The notes beneath the pieces are model-generated. The model ran no database searches. It was not told the DNA's origin and saw nothing but the letters and a program-made list of their open reading frames with translations. This document shows positions 1-11,718 of a DNA stretch of 64,000 nucleotides, one piece after another. The position numbers and the translations under genes are program-made. The DNA lies in NCBI GenBank assembly GCA_949752735.1, contig OX457038.1:23558655-23622654 (forward strand). Reading direction: 5' to 3'. The stretch comes from Lumbricus terrestris (taxonomy: Eukaryota > Annelida > Clitellata > Crassiclitellata > Lumbricidae). Position 1 is the stretch's first letter, and every line of letters starts with the position of its first letter.

Positions 1-10
1 AATGAATTTA

Positions 11-829
11 TTAACCTCCTTAGCGTTAATCCCGAGTAGCACTTGGGTCGGGAAAAAGATGCAAAAACGGTTAATCCCGAGCCACACTTGGGCAATATAC
101 ATACATACAAACATGCATACATACATGCATACATACATGTATACATACATACATATATGAATGAATGAATGAATATACATACATACATGTATACATAGAT
201 GCATACATATACATACATATATACATACATATATATACATACATACATATATACATACATATATACATACAGGCATACATAAATATATACATACATATAC
301 ATATATATATACATACAAACATACATATACATATATGTACACATACATATATACACACATATATACATACATGCATACTTACATACATAAATATATACAT
401 ACATGCATACATACACACTTACATACATATATACATACATGCATGCATACATATATACATACATACATACATGTATACATACATACATACATACATACAT
501 AAATATATACATACATGCATACATACATACATGCATATATAAATATATACATACATGCATATACATACATATATACATACATACATGTATATTATGTACA
601 ATTATACATATATACGTATATACATACATACATACATGCATACATAAATATATACATACATGCATACATATATGTACATACATGCACACATACGTCATAC
701 ATATATGTACATACATGTACACATATTTATATATGCATGTATGTATGTATGCATGTCAGTATAATCGTAAATAAATGTAACGTTTTTAGCAAGTTATTCC
801 GGAAAGTAATGTAACGCTAAGGAGGTTAA
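11..829. mobile_element. piggyBac-like MITE filled by an ATAC microsatellite
   Basis: The ends are an 18-bp perfect inverted repeat, TTAACCTCCTTAGCGTTA (11-28) and its complement (812-829). The outermost TTAA on each side fits the TTAA target duplication of piggyBac-type transposons. Just inside the left end a unit of about 25 bp (gttaatcccgag...cacttggg) occurs twice, near 25-53 and 70-95. The body is almost all ATAC/ATGC tetranucleotide repeat and holds no transposase. Family assignment rests on TTAA and end structure only. Confidence 0.75.
97..755. repeat. (ATAC)n/(ATGC) microsatellite
   Basis: About 650 bp of imperfect tetranucleotide repeat of ATAC, ATGC and ATAT type on both strands. 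The long Tyr/His/Ile/Met-rich open frames here are repeat translations, not genes. Confidence 0.95.
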
Positions 830-1867
830 GACACTAGATATTATCACTGTTGTCGTAACCTTTCAAGTGTACCTAATCATGCAAGCAACACATTACTGAT
901 ATAAACAAGTGCACTTAAAAGGATGCTTGAAACTGTTACCTGGACTGTCAAATAGAACAGCACATGATTGCAGACGTTTCTTAATTGCCAACCAAGATGC
1001 AGATCAAACATAGGCAAAAAATATGACTTTAAAATATCATGCGATGAAATAATATGGAGAGGGACAGAACCTCTTGTTTATACACCTCTGAATAGCTAAT
1101 CTGTAGGAGGCACTTTATAAATGCTTATATACAATACAATTTAATAAATCATGTAAAACTACAGAACCACCAGCTATCCACAGTAGCGGAACATAGCAAT
1201 TGCTGACTTGTTGATCATGACTCAGGACTGATTAGTACATGTACTAGCCACGAGAAGCCAATGTGATGCCAACAATCGAGTGTTGCCCAGGAGATGCATC
1301 TTGAATTCTAATCTCCTTGATAAGCAATTAATGCCCCATTTTGGAAGCAACACACTTTGCTGTATTGCTGGTCTTGCATTAGTGTATGGAACAGCTTTAA
1401 AACCTCTTTGCTAACAAGGTGCAAGCTCACTTCATTAGCTGCTGGATTGTATTTGTAAGAGATTGTTTGAATCAGAATTTCTCTAGAACAGGTCGTCTAC
1501 CACCCTACTTTCCTACAAGTTATTTCTGTGCAGCCATTGCATTCTCCTATGACTATTTTGATTAGCCAAACTCCCATACCAGCTAAACAGACAGAAGTGC
1601 TGGAATTAGGAGCATAAAATTATGAAACACATTTACCCAATTTCTGAAAATGCAACACAACCTGATATCATGTCCACAAACTTTCTATATGACCCAGCTT
1701 AGGGAGTGTAATCACAGAATCCCAACATCAGACCTTTTAAATTTCTTAATAATGGGAGTCAGACATAGAATCCCATATTTTCAGGATTACAAATTTGACT
1801 ATTTTGATTAAAATTACATGACCCATGTGTAATTCTGTATTCTGTACACGTGTAATTCTTCCTTTGT
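830..1867. other. intronic or intergenic sequence with a LINE 3'-tail remnant
   Basis: No open frame of note. At about 1083-1140 (+) the sequence CACCTCTGAATAGC...GGAGGCACTTTATAAATGC matches the 3' tail stem-loop of LINEs found elsewhere in the window, so a short LINE 3' relic ends here. The rest shows nothing I can identify. Confidence 0.5.
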
Positions 1868-2103
1868 ATGTTTGTTTGTATTTGTATGTGCATTTGTGTT
1901 ATAGCGCCCCTTCAAGCTCCCTACTCAGAGGCACTCCCGACTACAGAGTGGACACTGCATCAGAGTTTCACGCTGAAGCACTGAGCAATTGCAAGTGAAG
2001 GGCTTGTCCAAGGTCACTACGTGGCGACTTGAGGTGGATTCGAACCTGCAACCCTTCGGATGCAAGGCGATGAACATACCCACTACACCACCATGTCCCA
2101 CAA
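1868..2103 (-). mobile_element. tRNA-derived SINE, copy 1
   Basis: Read on the minus strand: a tRNA-like head with A box (GGTGGTGTAGTGGGTA) and B box (GGTTCGAATCC), then a central block GACCTTGGACAAGCCCTTCA, then a 3' tail gagtgcctctgagtag...gaaggggcgctata and a short CAAA/TTTG-type tail. At least eight further copies occur in the window. It is non-coding and would rely on a LINE for movement. Confidence 0.9.
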
Positions 2104-2694
2104 ATAGTACAAATATAGTCAGTGTTTAATATAGTCCCTTTTTTTGGGGAGGGGGGAAGTCAGGTTTGGGGAACGGTCGTTTTGGGACGAACAGTACCTT
2201 TTGACCGGAAATTTCTGATGACCTTTTTAAAATTCTTTTTGCCAAAATTTATTCCGAGAAACATGGGGTACGTTGTGTACCTAAAAAAACCTGACGAGCC
2301 TTTTTCTTGCAGACTAATACATTAATTTTACATCAATTTTACAAAACAGGACAGACCAAACCAAGTGATGGACGAATTTAGCAAATAAACTAGACATCAG
2401 AATTCCAAAAGCAGACAATAACATGCTTGCCTGCTTAATGCTATTAGCAGACACACAATGGATATCATCATTAAAGTCTGTGACAAATGACTCGGTAAAT
2501 ATTGCATGAATTCTTCAACAGTTTAGATATGTCTCAATTTAGTGAATTTTTTTCCAGGTTCCATCTTATTTCGAGAAGAACGTGAAGCTATTTTCAAGGA
2601 GTCTGTGTATTTCTTGTTGTCTCCTCTGAAACAGAACAGACCATACTTTTAATACAAAATCCATAGCTGTTGATAATGATGTTTACAAGTTTTA

Positions 2695-3634
2695 GGGGTC
2701 ATTGCATAATTACGTAACGCCGAAAATGACCGTTTTCGACCCACCCACCCACCCTGCAACGCTTCGTAACGTTGCCCTTGACCCACCCACCCATCCTCCC
2801 CAGCGTTACGTAACGACTGTTACGAAAAATCAGTTGAGATTTAGGTCTATTATTGACTTATGTGAGCGCGTAATTATAATTCATGTTTTCATAGTGAATT
2901 TAAAATAGCCCAGTATGTGAATTATAGGCTAATTTTGACAGTAGTCTTAAAATATACACAATGTTTTAACAGTTTTATTTATATAAACGACAGTCATGCG
3001 TGAGCTGCAATTTCCTTAAATTATACAGCAAGAATAAAATTTTACACTGCTGAAAAGTTTCACGGACTAAATGGCTCATTAATAATTAATCAAAATTAAG
3101 ATGAACTAATTATTTGCTTAGTCTGGGCACTTCGATAATTATTATTAGAAATATTGCCGAGTTTTGTTGAGCATTAATTTTAAATGTTTGAGATTGTGTC
3201 CACTGTTCACTAAGTAAAACATGCTTCAAAGTGGTTCTTCGATGTCAGGAATTCAAAGATAATGAGGCGTACCACGTTGTTCAGTTGGCAAAACTATCAC
3301 ATATCCAGACAATTCGAACAGCGGTTTCCGGTTTGCACAATGAGAGAACAGAATTGACCTGGCATGTAACTGGTGTCTATACTGCCGGATCTTATTCAGA
3401 TAAATAGACCTACTTCCATTAAGTTTTAAATCAATGTCATGAAGTTTAAACTTTCATCACATCATGTCTAAACTTCTAAAGTGTCATTCAATGGCAATTT
3501 AATATTCATTAATAAATTTTTTCATGGCGTTACGTAACGTTCAGCTCCCCCCACCCACCCACCCACGTAACGTTTCGTAACGTTTTCGATGACCCCACCC
3601 ACCCTCGAGCGTTACGTAATTATGCAATGACCCC
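2695..3634. mobile_element. PIF/Harbinger-like MITE with GTTACGTAAC motifs
   Basis: Perfect terminal inverted repeats of 26 bp start GGGGTCATTGCATAATTACG (2695-2720; complement 3609-3634). The element is flanked by TTA on both sides (2692-2694 and 3635-3637), matching the TWA 3-bp target duplication of PIF/Harbinger. Both subterminal regions repeat GCGTTACGTAACG and CCCACCCACCC. There is no transposase, so it is a non-autonomous copy of 940 bp. Confidence 0.8.
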
Positions 3635-3637
3635 TTA

Positions 3638-6395
3638 TCTATTTTTCAATTCAATTTAGACTTGTTTATTCAGAGACATCAACAATAAATAAAAAATAAC
3701 AGCGTACAATGAGAATAAGAAGCTATATTAACTAACTAACTAAGTAAGTAATTAAGTAAGGAGGCGATCCCAGAGGAAGGGAGTGATCCCGCTAAACCTG
3801 GGCATTGGGCAACCACAGTACAGGAATTTTGCATGAAGATGGCAAAGAGTGCAGCTGTTTTAGGCAATAGAGACAGAAAGAGAAACGAGTGCAAGAAACT
3901 AAGGAAGCAGGGCTGAATAGAAATTAATGTGATCTGTGTCAAGCTATGGTCACACGCACAAGGGAATAGTGTGTTCACTATGACAAGTTGTACGAGATGT
4001 TAATAGCAGTAAACATAAATGTCAGAAGGAAGATCCTGACAGACAGCAACAATATCATTATTGTGAACCTAACAATCAGTAATTAAACATAGCTAACAGT
4101 TAACTAACCCAATATATAATAAGGTTGTGATATGGACTGCTGGAAAGATACCTTTGGGTAATGTTATGGCAAGAGAAGAGGGTGATTATGTCCAATTCAT
4201 GTCAAGAGGCGAAAATAGAAGATAGCTTACAGGTCAGTTTACAACCAGAATATTTCTAAAGGTTTTTAAAGAGGCTAATGTGCATTGTTACAAGTTAATG
4301 CACTCTCCAGACTATGGGTAGAGTGTGTTTAAGGTCAGCATAGTTCTGCTTGGCCGGTTCCTTGGAAGGAGAGGCATTGGTGGATGGTGGTCTGTACTAT
4401 GCAAGTGTATGGAAGTCTGTGGCAGCCAAAATGAGACCAACTGAGTTTGATCAGACAGAAAAAGGCACATACAGATCCAAACGATGGGGGATTGATCCAC
4501 TGAATGCTGGCTACTCCCAGTATCAGTCAAAATTTAGCAGTATAATCGGGATGCGGTGGTATAGCGTTGTGTTCTGTGCACTGTAACTGCAGGTTTTAAT
4601 CATACATGCAACTTCTACCATAGTCTCCTAAGTGCAAATCTGCTCAGTGTCGATATCCATAATTATATCCACCACCAGCCCTGCACTGATCAAAACTTTA
4701 TTGGATTCTGTCACCATGCCTGATGTATGTATGTATATTCGTTTAATGAGCAAAAACAGGTTGGCAAACTGCAACCTGGTACATTGGGACACACACAAAA
4801 TTACATTGAAATAAAAATATTAAAGGGAGTAATCAATTATATTGGAATCAAATTGAATCGATAGTTAGACTATGCTTTAATAATATGTTTGAAAAGAGCT
4901 CTAGAAACAAAGTCGCCGATCATTGTGCAAGCCTTTCCACTACAGTTTGTCCCGAATAAACTTGCATATTAATTGCTCTATGATATAGATCTATTACTTA
5001 TATCGTCTATGGTATTCTATATTTAGCATTTTATTTTTAGTATTCATTTGAATAGTTGCCAAACAACATGTTTGCGGTCGAAAACCGTGATTATGTCACA
5101 TTCTTCTAAGAAACGAAACTTCTGTTCGCGCTATGTTTTCTAAAATAGTTTTAGGTCGAGATTCATTTGATGAATCAGAATTATCACAACTAGATGGTTT
5201 GAATGAGTTTTCGGGCATTGTTTTAGACCCAAGTTTGAGCTACTTTTGTGGAAGATTTGGTTTCAACTAAGTTCGAGGAATCTAATCCGCCGGTTGCAAT
5301 ACTGGCTTCAAAGCCATCATGTTCCAAAAGATTCATTGTTGGAACAAAATAATGATAAATCGACAGTACTTTCCATTACTGAGCATATTACGGCACAGTA
5401 TTGTGCAGAAACCTGATCTGGAAATGTGTTGGCCGCTGTTGGACAATTTCTTTCCAAATAGCGAGGTTTCTCTTTGGGTCGTAGCAGTCTGTTCTTTGAG
5501 GTTTATCATGCAGGAAAACATTACTTACGATTATTTTCAAGTAAATTTCTTTACCATTATAGCAAGAGACAAGTGTGACTTACACATAACAACAGCAAAC
5601 AAATTTTATTTAAATTTTTTAGTAAGAACCAGCCAGGTATGTTCAACCCTGACACAGCATGTACACCCAAAAATAATTGAACGGTGGAGACTGGTTTAGA
5701 ATTTTTTTAATGAACTGGTAAAGGGTTAATTGGACATGAATTCATGGTTCAGTATTGCAGCCTCACACTCCATCAATAGTGATGGACGCTTGAATTAAGT
5801 GAGTGTTATAGGTTATGAGAGACTGATTATTATTGTTGACGTAACCGAACAGTGCATAGTGGTTTTTGTGTGTGAAACTAACAGTTTATAATGCGTGGCG
5901 TTTTCGAAGTTAAAATGATTAGTTGAATCAGGGTTGAACACTATAGACATAAAAATGAACATTATATTTAAAGACATACGCAAAGCTAGCAACCTAAAGA
6001 ACCCTAGGCCAATATAAATATATTCACAGACGCAGACTGACTGACGGCAGACCGTGGCCCTCTGCAGGTGGAAATTAAGGCTGGCAGTTCGACTGGGCAG
6101 AGATAGCCTATGGGTGGAAAACCGGATGTGATATGACCGTAAAAGGCAAGAGCGGAAACAGGGCAGGGCAAAGGGACAGGAGACTGGAGGAAATGAATAA
6201 AAAGGGGCGAAATCGGAGTCGGGATTCACTCTCGGAAGGCGTTCGGGACGAGGAGACGAGACGTCAATGACCTACAGAGGAATCCGCTATCGAGGAAGGG
6301 ACTGCAAGGAAAGACAGACTAAGACGACTGCAAGAAGTCAGTGAGTTAGGTCGACAGTCCGAGAGTGTACGAAGCAATAGCAAATGTGTCGATTA
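3638..6395. other. intronic sequence without a recognised gene
   Basis: A likely minus-strand LINE 3' tail with AATTG-type repeats lies near 3645-3720. An open frame of 126 codons (5319-5699, +) has no motif I recognise. From about 6020 to 6390 the composition becomes GC-richer, again with no identifiable product. Confidence 0.4.
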
Positions 6396-6629
6396 TCTAT
6401 ATAAATAAAAATGTAAAACGTTACCGTGCCTAATCAAGGATCTCGGAAAGTTCTTGACCGATTGTTTTCAAAATTTTCGCAAAACGTTCCATTCGAACAT
6501 GAGCGGGTTTATATAATGATTTTTGGGGAAAAGCGCAATCTTTTCGACAAGAAAACACAACTTTAAATTCGAGTCCGATTTCAACTTTCACGCAGTCTGC
6601 CATTTTTTGAACCACTCGCATTTAGTTTC

Positions 6630-6701
<72 letters not shown>

Positions 6702-6780
6702 AGGAATGAAATATGAGTTTCGTAACTATTTATTTCTTCAGAGCGTAGTCCTGCTCATCACTCGCATTTAGTTTCGTATT

Positions 6781-6814
<34 letters not shown>

Positions 6815-6881
6815 AGGAAGGAAATATTATTTTCGTATCTATTTATTTCTTCACAGCGTAGTGCAGTTCATCTTTGGCCTA
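6396..6881 (+). mobile_element. Helitron-like fragment A
   Basis: Begins TCTATATAAATAAAAATGTAA after an A, like the 5' ends of Helitrons B and C nearby, and shares the following text (atctcggaaagttcttgaccgatt). No 3' CTAG end is visible before Helitron B starts. Two TA microsatellites and an internal tandem duplication (unit ending ...atttatttcttca-agcgtag, about 6613-6760 and 6760-6875) lie inside. Confidence 0.6.
6631..6698. repeat. (TA)n microsatellite
   Basis: An uninterrupted TA run of about 68 bp. A shorter second run (about 6784-6811) sits in the duplicated neighbouring unit. Confidence 0.95.
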
Positions 6882-7520
6882 TCTATATAAATAAAAATGT
6901 AAAAGCTAACCTGCTCCTAATGACGAATCTCGGAAAGTTCTTCACCGATTCCTGTGAAAATTTTCGCTTATGATCGGGTTTGTAAAATGCTTTTCTGTAA
7001 AATTTTACTTTCATTCCACTCGACCCATTACGATTTCAACTTTCACGCATCCTATAGCGCGTAACTGTCGGTTTTACCGATTGCTTTCAAATTTGACACA
7101 ACGTTCGAGTGGACGGGTTTTTATACGCTTCTTTGGAAAAAACACAACTTTGCATTCGACTTCAGCGATTTCAATTTGTTTGCATTTGAATGCGGCCGTG
7201 TGGGAGGAAGGGAGGGGGAGGAAGCGAGAGGAAGAGGGAGCAGACGGGATGGAGGGGAGGGATGGAGGAGGGGAGGGACGGAGGGGAGGAAAGAAATGGG
7301 AGGGAGGGGTATGGGAGGGGATGAGGAGTGGGAGGGAGGAGTGGAAGGGGGAGGGGAGAAGGAGGGGAGAGAGGTGGGGTGGGGGGAGGGGGAGGGGACG
7401 GAGAGAAATGGACGTAGGGAGGGACAGAGTAATGGAGGGAGCGAGGCAGAGGAAGGGAGGTATGGAGGGAGGGTTGGACGGTCTTTTCAGCCACAGCAAC
7501 GCGTGGCCGGATACAGCTAG
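6882..7520 (+). mobile_element. non-autonomous Helitron B
   Basis: The 5' end TCTATATAAATAAAAATG follows an A. The 3' end is GCGTGGCCGGATACAGCTAG followed by T, that is, insertion between A and T with a terminal CTAG. A hairpin GCCAC...GTGGC sits 9 nt before CTAG. These are the Helitron hallmarks. The 639-bp element has no Rep/helicase; its centre is a GGGA-rich purine tract. Confidence 0.85.
7195..7470. repeat. GGGA/GGAGG polypurine tract
   Basis: About 275 bp that is almost purely purine on the plus strand, with dozens of GGG/GGGG runs. It could adopt G-quadruplex or triplex structure. Open frames here on both strands are composition artefacts. Confidence 0.9.
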
Positions 7521-7524
7521 TATA

Positions 7525-7966
7525 TCTATATAAATAAAAATGTAAAAAGTTTGTTCCTAATCAAAGATCTCGGAAAGTTCTTGGCCGATTGTTTTGAAAA
7601 TTTTCACAAAACGTTCCATTTGATTACGATCGAGTTTGTAAATGCTTTTCTGGAAAAAACCCAAATCTTTTAGACAAAAAACCGCAACTTTGAGTTCGAT
7701 TCGACCCATGTCGATTTGAACTTTCACGCATCCGTCCATCCACTTGCATTCCAATGCAGCCCTGTTATCGGCGCGTGTTTCTATAGCGCATATTTATATG
7801 TAACTGTCGGTTTTTACAAAATCGGAAAATGCTTCATCGATTGCTTTCAAATTTTCAGACGTTTGAACGGACGGGTTTTTATATGCTTTATTGGAAAAAA
7901 CACAACTTTGCATTCGATTCAAGTGATCTAAATTTATTTGCATTTGAATGCGGCCGTGTTTTTATA
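7525..7966 (+). mobile_element. Helitron-like fragment C
   Basis: Starts with the same TCTATATAAATAAAAATGTAA end only 4 bp after Helitron B finishes, giving a head-to-tail arrangement. It runs about 440 bp and is cut by a truncated LINE; no 3' CTAG end was found beyond the LINE. Confidence 0.65.
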
Positions 7967-8471
7967 AATGCAGTCACTGAGCTCAACAGGCTGCAACACA
8001 TCCAAAACTCCTTAGCGCGTGTTGTGCTGCGCGTCCCAATACAAACTAGTTCCTCAGTCCTACTCCATCAATTGCACTGGCTTCCTGTTCAAATTGGCAT
8101 GTCTGACCTACAAATCTCTCAGCACCAACGCACCTTCCTACCTTCAGTTACTACTAACTCCTTACATTCCTCCTCGTTGCTTGCGTTCATCGGGTACAAG
8201 TGTTTTATCTGAACCTCGATGCAAAACAGTTATGGGCTTGCGCGAATTCCATGCCTCTGCACCCAGGAAATGGAATCGGCTTCCGCTCTCTTTTCGAAGC
8301 TCAATTTCACTTCCTTCAAAGAGCGGCTAAAAACTTACTACTTCTCCTTGGCTTTCAAGCGTATGGATCTTTAATTGCATCTTCCTCTGGTGTCTGACTA
8401 CCCACGCCTCAGATTCACATTTCGGTGTGACATTGCGCGCGTTACAAATTTATTTAATAATAATAATAATC
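7967..8471 (+). mobile_element. 5'-truncated copy of the 2A LINE
   Basis: Translates with shifts to the C-terminal part of the LINE at 55300-58875 (RLQ-IQNSLARVVLRVP, SSVLLHQLHWLPV, PPRCLRSS) and shares its 3' end ggtgtgac-ttgcgcgcgt and (TAA)n tail. It is broken by frame changes. It preserves the expected C-terminal frame (FKERLKTYYFSLAFK), which exposes a late frameshift in the long copy. Confidence 0.85.
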
Positions 8472-8518
8472 TGCACATCAGGCAATACAGTTTCTCCTTA
8501 CTAGAATACTATTAAGAA

Positions 8519-8861
8519 CATAGGCATAGGGGACATTTCGGCAGTGGGGGGGGCAAAGATTTGACTTTTGCCCGAAAAGTGTACGTTACATTTTTTGGCG
8601 GACCGCGAGTCGCCCGACGTTTTTCATCGATCAAATTTTCTGATGGCTTTTTTCTTTTTCTTTTTTAGTCATTTCGATCTCCCAGCCAGAAATAACGATT
8701 TCCAAGCCGAAATAACTGATGACTTTTTTAGTCATTTCGATTTCCCAGCCAGAAAAAATCCTCTCATGCCTGTCTGCCCGGAAAAAAGGTTTGTCCGATC
8801 GTGCCTGTTTTGCCCGAAAAACATCAAATGTCCCCTTAGGACCCCGCCTCCTACGCCTATG
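8519..8861. mobile_element. small non-autonomous hAT, CATAGGCRTAGG ends
   Basis: An 8-bp perfect target duplication attaagaa (8511-8518 and 8862-8869) brackets imperfect inverted ends CATAGGCATAGG / CCTACGCCTATG. Inside, a segment (tagtcatttcgat-tcccagccagaaa) is repeated about 60 bp apart. The 8-bp duplication indicates hAT or a similar superfamily; no transposase is present. Confidence 0.8.
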
Positions 8862-9194
8862 ATTAAGAATAAAGTTATAAATCACACATGTGTCTGTCTT
8901 GTTCTTTGGGATAAAAATAGGCAGGTTAAGACTTCTGGCTGCCATATAGATTGAAATTGGTGGCTGCCATCAACTTGGTCGCCATGGATGAGAGTTGTAT
9001 ATATGTACATTCATACAATACTAAAGTAAACTGATGCCAGCAACATCGTGAATACGATCGAGCCCAAGATTTGGATCTACTTGCAGCTAAACTTGACTGC
9101 AGATCTTACAGGATAACAACTAATGAATGACCATTCAAAATCCATAAGACAATGTCTGTAATCACCATCATTAGGCAAAATTCTAAGTGTATAC

Positions 9195-9304
9195 CTGCTC
9201 ATCTTCAGCTTATCACGACATCCTGTACCTCCTTCCCAGTGTGCAGTTGATTTATATGTCATACTTGCAAGACAACTCACACAAGGATGTTCATTTGTAT
9301 AGGG
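9195..9304 (-). CDS. CHY zinc-finger protein, exon e (C-terminal part of the finger)
   Basis: On the minus strand a polypyrimidine acceptor gtgcttgtgttttacag ends at 9305. The 110-nt exon reads PYTNEHPCVSCLASMTYKST followed by AHWEGGTGCRDKLKMS, then a donor AG|GTATAC at 9194. It continues exon d (ending ...FCAKEQ) in phase 0 and exits in phase 2. The CxxC pair and the HWEGG-G-RDK-KMSR block are the usual end of the CHY finger region in eukaryotic proteins of this family. At least one further exon, not found, should supply the end. Confidence 0.85.
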
Positions 9305-9544
9305 CTGTAAAACACAAGCACAAAACCTGTTGCAATTGATATTTGAAAACATTTTCTCCCACACATGTGGTACATTGAAGAGAAATACTGTATCCAGTAA
9401 AGTCATCCAAAACTATTTCACATGCATGTACATACAAGCACAGTCTGCTTCCATGTCTTCTTCAGGCCCATGTAGAAATACATAAATCCAACAAGATTGA
9501 TTCGTGTAAAATTGCAATTTTAATCAATCAATCAAATCAATCAA

Positions 9545-9990
9545 TCAGAATCTATATAGCGCCCTTCAAAATACCTACTCAGAGGCGCCTCCCGGCCGAA
9601 ATCAAATGGAAAAAATCTTCAATAGTTTGTGAAAATGAGAACAGTTTGGAAGGTGTTGCATAGTCAAAGGAAACCCATTCCAGGCTATTGGACCAACCAC
9701 AGAGAAGGAACGGCTCTGCATTTTTGCAGAGTGAGTGAAAGGAACCATTAAGTCACCATGGACAACATACCACAGTGCACGGCGGTCTATGCAAGTGGAA
9801 AGGGGAGACAAAGCTTGTGCAGGTAAGAGGGTGCCCACTGCCCAGCCTGATAAGCATCACCACACCAAAGATGCAATCCTGAATTAAATGCTCTGCCAAA
9901 GAAAGCCAATGCAAGACCTCGCACATATACTGGGATACACAGTCGGACTTGGTGAACTCGCCAATAAGTCGAGCAGCAGCCCGGTGGACC
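9545..9990 (-). mobile_element. LINE 3' fragment with hairpin tail
   Basis: The minus strand translates to a CR1/L2-type RT C-terminus (SRSFSVVGPIAWNGFP, HFHKLLKIFSI). The 3' end reads gggaggcgcctctgagtag...gaagggcgctatatag and a GATT repeat tail. The upstream part (9840-9990) needs frame changes to stay open, so the copy is decayed. Confidence 0.8.
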
Positions 9991-10394
9991 TGACCCTCTC
10001 CAACCTCTCAACGAGAGACCAGCAAAGATAAAGTCATAATAAACTGGAAAAGCCAGTTCAAAACTTGAAACTCTAATTGATCAGACAAACTAGAAGCAGG
10101 CTACAATTGGTATGTAAGCCGAAAAAGAAGATGATCTAAGAGAATTGACAGAATGGGAGGCAGCCAGTTCCAAAGCTTCAGACGAGCAACGAAGAAAGCA
10201 GAAGAGTCCAACACGATTCATATGTGGGTCACATCAGAAGTTGCCACATCTGCTACTCCATTTGTATGGGATGCAGGGTTGATAAAGATCACAAGTTCAA
10301 AAATTAAAAGCACGAAATCAGATTTTAAAATTTTAAATCCAATGTTTTAAAATTTAAATCCAATTTTTTCTTCTACGTTTTAGTATGCATAATG

Positions 10395-11280
10395 TACATG
10401 CTGCATTTTAGCAGAGCAGGTAATGAGGAAAGCCTTGCAGGGATTCAACAGTGGATTCAGAATCGGGGGTAAAATCATTAACAATCTAAGATATGCAGAT
10501 GACATTGTATTACTGACTACATCACCAGAGGAGCTACGAGAATTGGTGGACAGGGTTGAGAGGTCTGCAAATGAGTATAGTATGAAGATTAATGCCGCAA
10601 AGACGAAGGTCATGACAATTGTGGACACAGAATTGGAGATTAGAGTGATCAGTGGTAGTTTAGAGCAGGTAGACTCCTTTGTCTATCTGGGAAGCAGAGT
10701 AATGAAAGATGCAGACTGTAATGTACAAGTGAAAACAAGGTTAGCCATGGGTACATCAGTCATGATTAAGTTGACAAAGGGATGGAAGAACAAGGCAATC
10801 AGCTCCAAGAAAAAAATACGACTGATGAAGGCCTTAATGTGGCCAGTGGCAACATACAGTTGTGAGACGTGTACACTAAAGAAGGAGGAGGAAAGAATTA
10901 TACAGGCTTTCGAAAACAAATGCATTAGGAAACTACTACGTATTTCATGGACAGAAATGTTGACTAATGAACGAGTTTACAAATTAGCAGGGACAAAATG
11001 CGAGTTGTTAGGCCATGTCAAAACTCGAAAATTACGATACTTTGGTCATATCCTGCGTTAGCAGGACAATATTGAAAATAGCGTCATGACGGGACTGGTG
11101 GAGGGTGTTCGTAGCCGCTGTAGACCTAGAATATGCTGGCTCGATAACATCACGTTGTGGACCGGTCTGTCGGGAGCGGCGCTATTGAGGACCGTAAAGG
11201 ACAGATCTTGCTGGTGCACATTTGTCCGCTCATGCAGCCAACCGTCGCGAAGCAACGTCGGCGTTATGACATGACATGCT
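10395..11280 (+). pseudogene. decayed LINE reverse transcriptase, 3' half
   Basis: The open frame 10423-11061 carries the RT catalytic box YADD (in NLRYADDIVLL), KINAAKTKVM, and the C-terminal RT region (YLGSRVMKDADC, KLRYFGHILR). A TAG at 11059-11061 interrupts the frame; the same frame then continues to about 11271 (RPRICWLDNITLWTGLSGAA). It is 5'-truncated, lacks fingers and endonuclease, and cannot be functional. It resembles the RTE-like endonuclease/RT proteins common in invertebrates; exact clade not assigned. Confidence 0.85.
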
Positions 11281-11289
11281 GCCTAGTTT

Positions 11290-11670
11290 TGCAGCTAAAC
11301 AATACAAATCAACAACTTTGAACAGGTATATCATAATATATTCAATTTTTTTCAATTCAATTTGTTTGCAAATACACTTACAAGTGTAGATTCTATTATT
11401 TCTGATGCCTTTAGTATATAAGTTTGGTCTAAAATAGGATGAGAATGCAAGTGGAATAAGGTCATAGTCATATTTGTACATAAATGTACTAGCTTGTACG
11501 AATTTAATTTGGGATATTTTTAGGATGTTCAATTGACGATATAAGGGACTACGGTGAGTATAAAAGGGAGATTCAGTAATAATTCTTATAAATGACTTTT
11601 TCTGCAATTTATTTAGTTTTATTAGGTGAGTATCATAGGTATAGGTCCAGATGCAATAACTTAACCCTTT
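11290..11670 (-). pseudogene. LINE RT C-terminal fragment
   Basis: The minus frame shows LSYCIWTYTYDTHLIKLNKL followed by QKKSFIRIITESPFYTHRSP, a layout typical of the thumb and post-RT region of jockey/CR1-type LINEs. Nothing upstream of it is preserved. Confidence 0.7.
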
Positions 11671-11718
11671 CAACCCGTTGCTCCCTAGCCATTTGGCATA
11701 TATACTCGAGGCCCGTGG

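Noticed and set aside
71..814. Open frames of 60-125 codons on both strands
   Set aside because: Translations of the ATAC/ATGC repeat; amino-acid content is only Tyr, His, Ile, Met, Thr, Cys and Val.
925..1015. Candidate last exon of the CHY gene on the minus strand (ends before GTAACAG)
   Set aside because: Translation does not resemble the expected tail and no supporting acceptor was convincing.
1868..2103. A functional tRNA gene
   Set aside because: A and B boxes are present, but the cloverleaf is not supported, and the sequence runs on into a SINE body with repeated copies across the window.
5319..5699. 126-codon frame as a possible exon
   Set aside because: No recognised motif, no flanking splice signals judged convincing, codon content not distinctive.
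6970..7533. A 187-codon Gly/Glu/Arg-rich frame and a Pro/Ser-rich antisense frame
   Set aside because: Composition artefact of the GGGA-rich Helitron core.
8568..8954. 128-codon frame (+) and 104-codon frame (-)
   Set aside because: They lie within and across the edge of a non-coding hAT MITE; no conserved domain.
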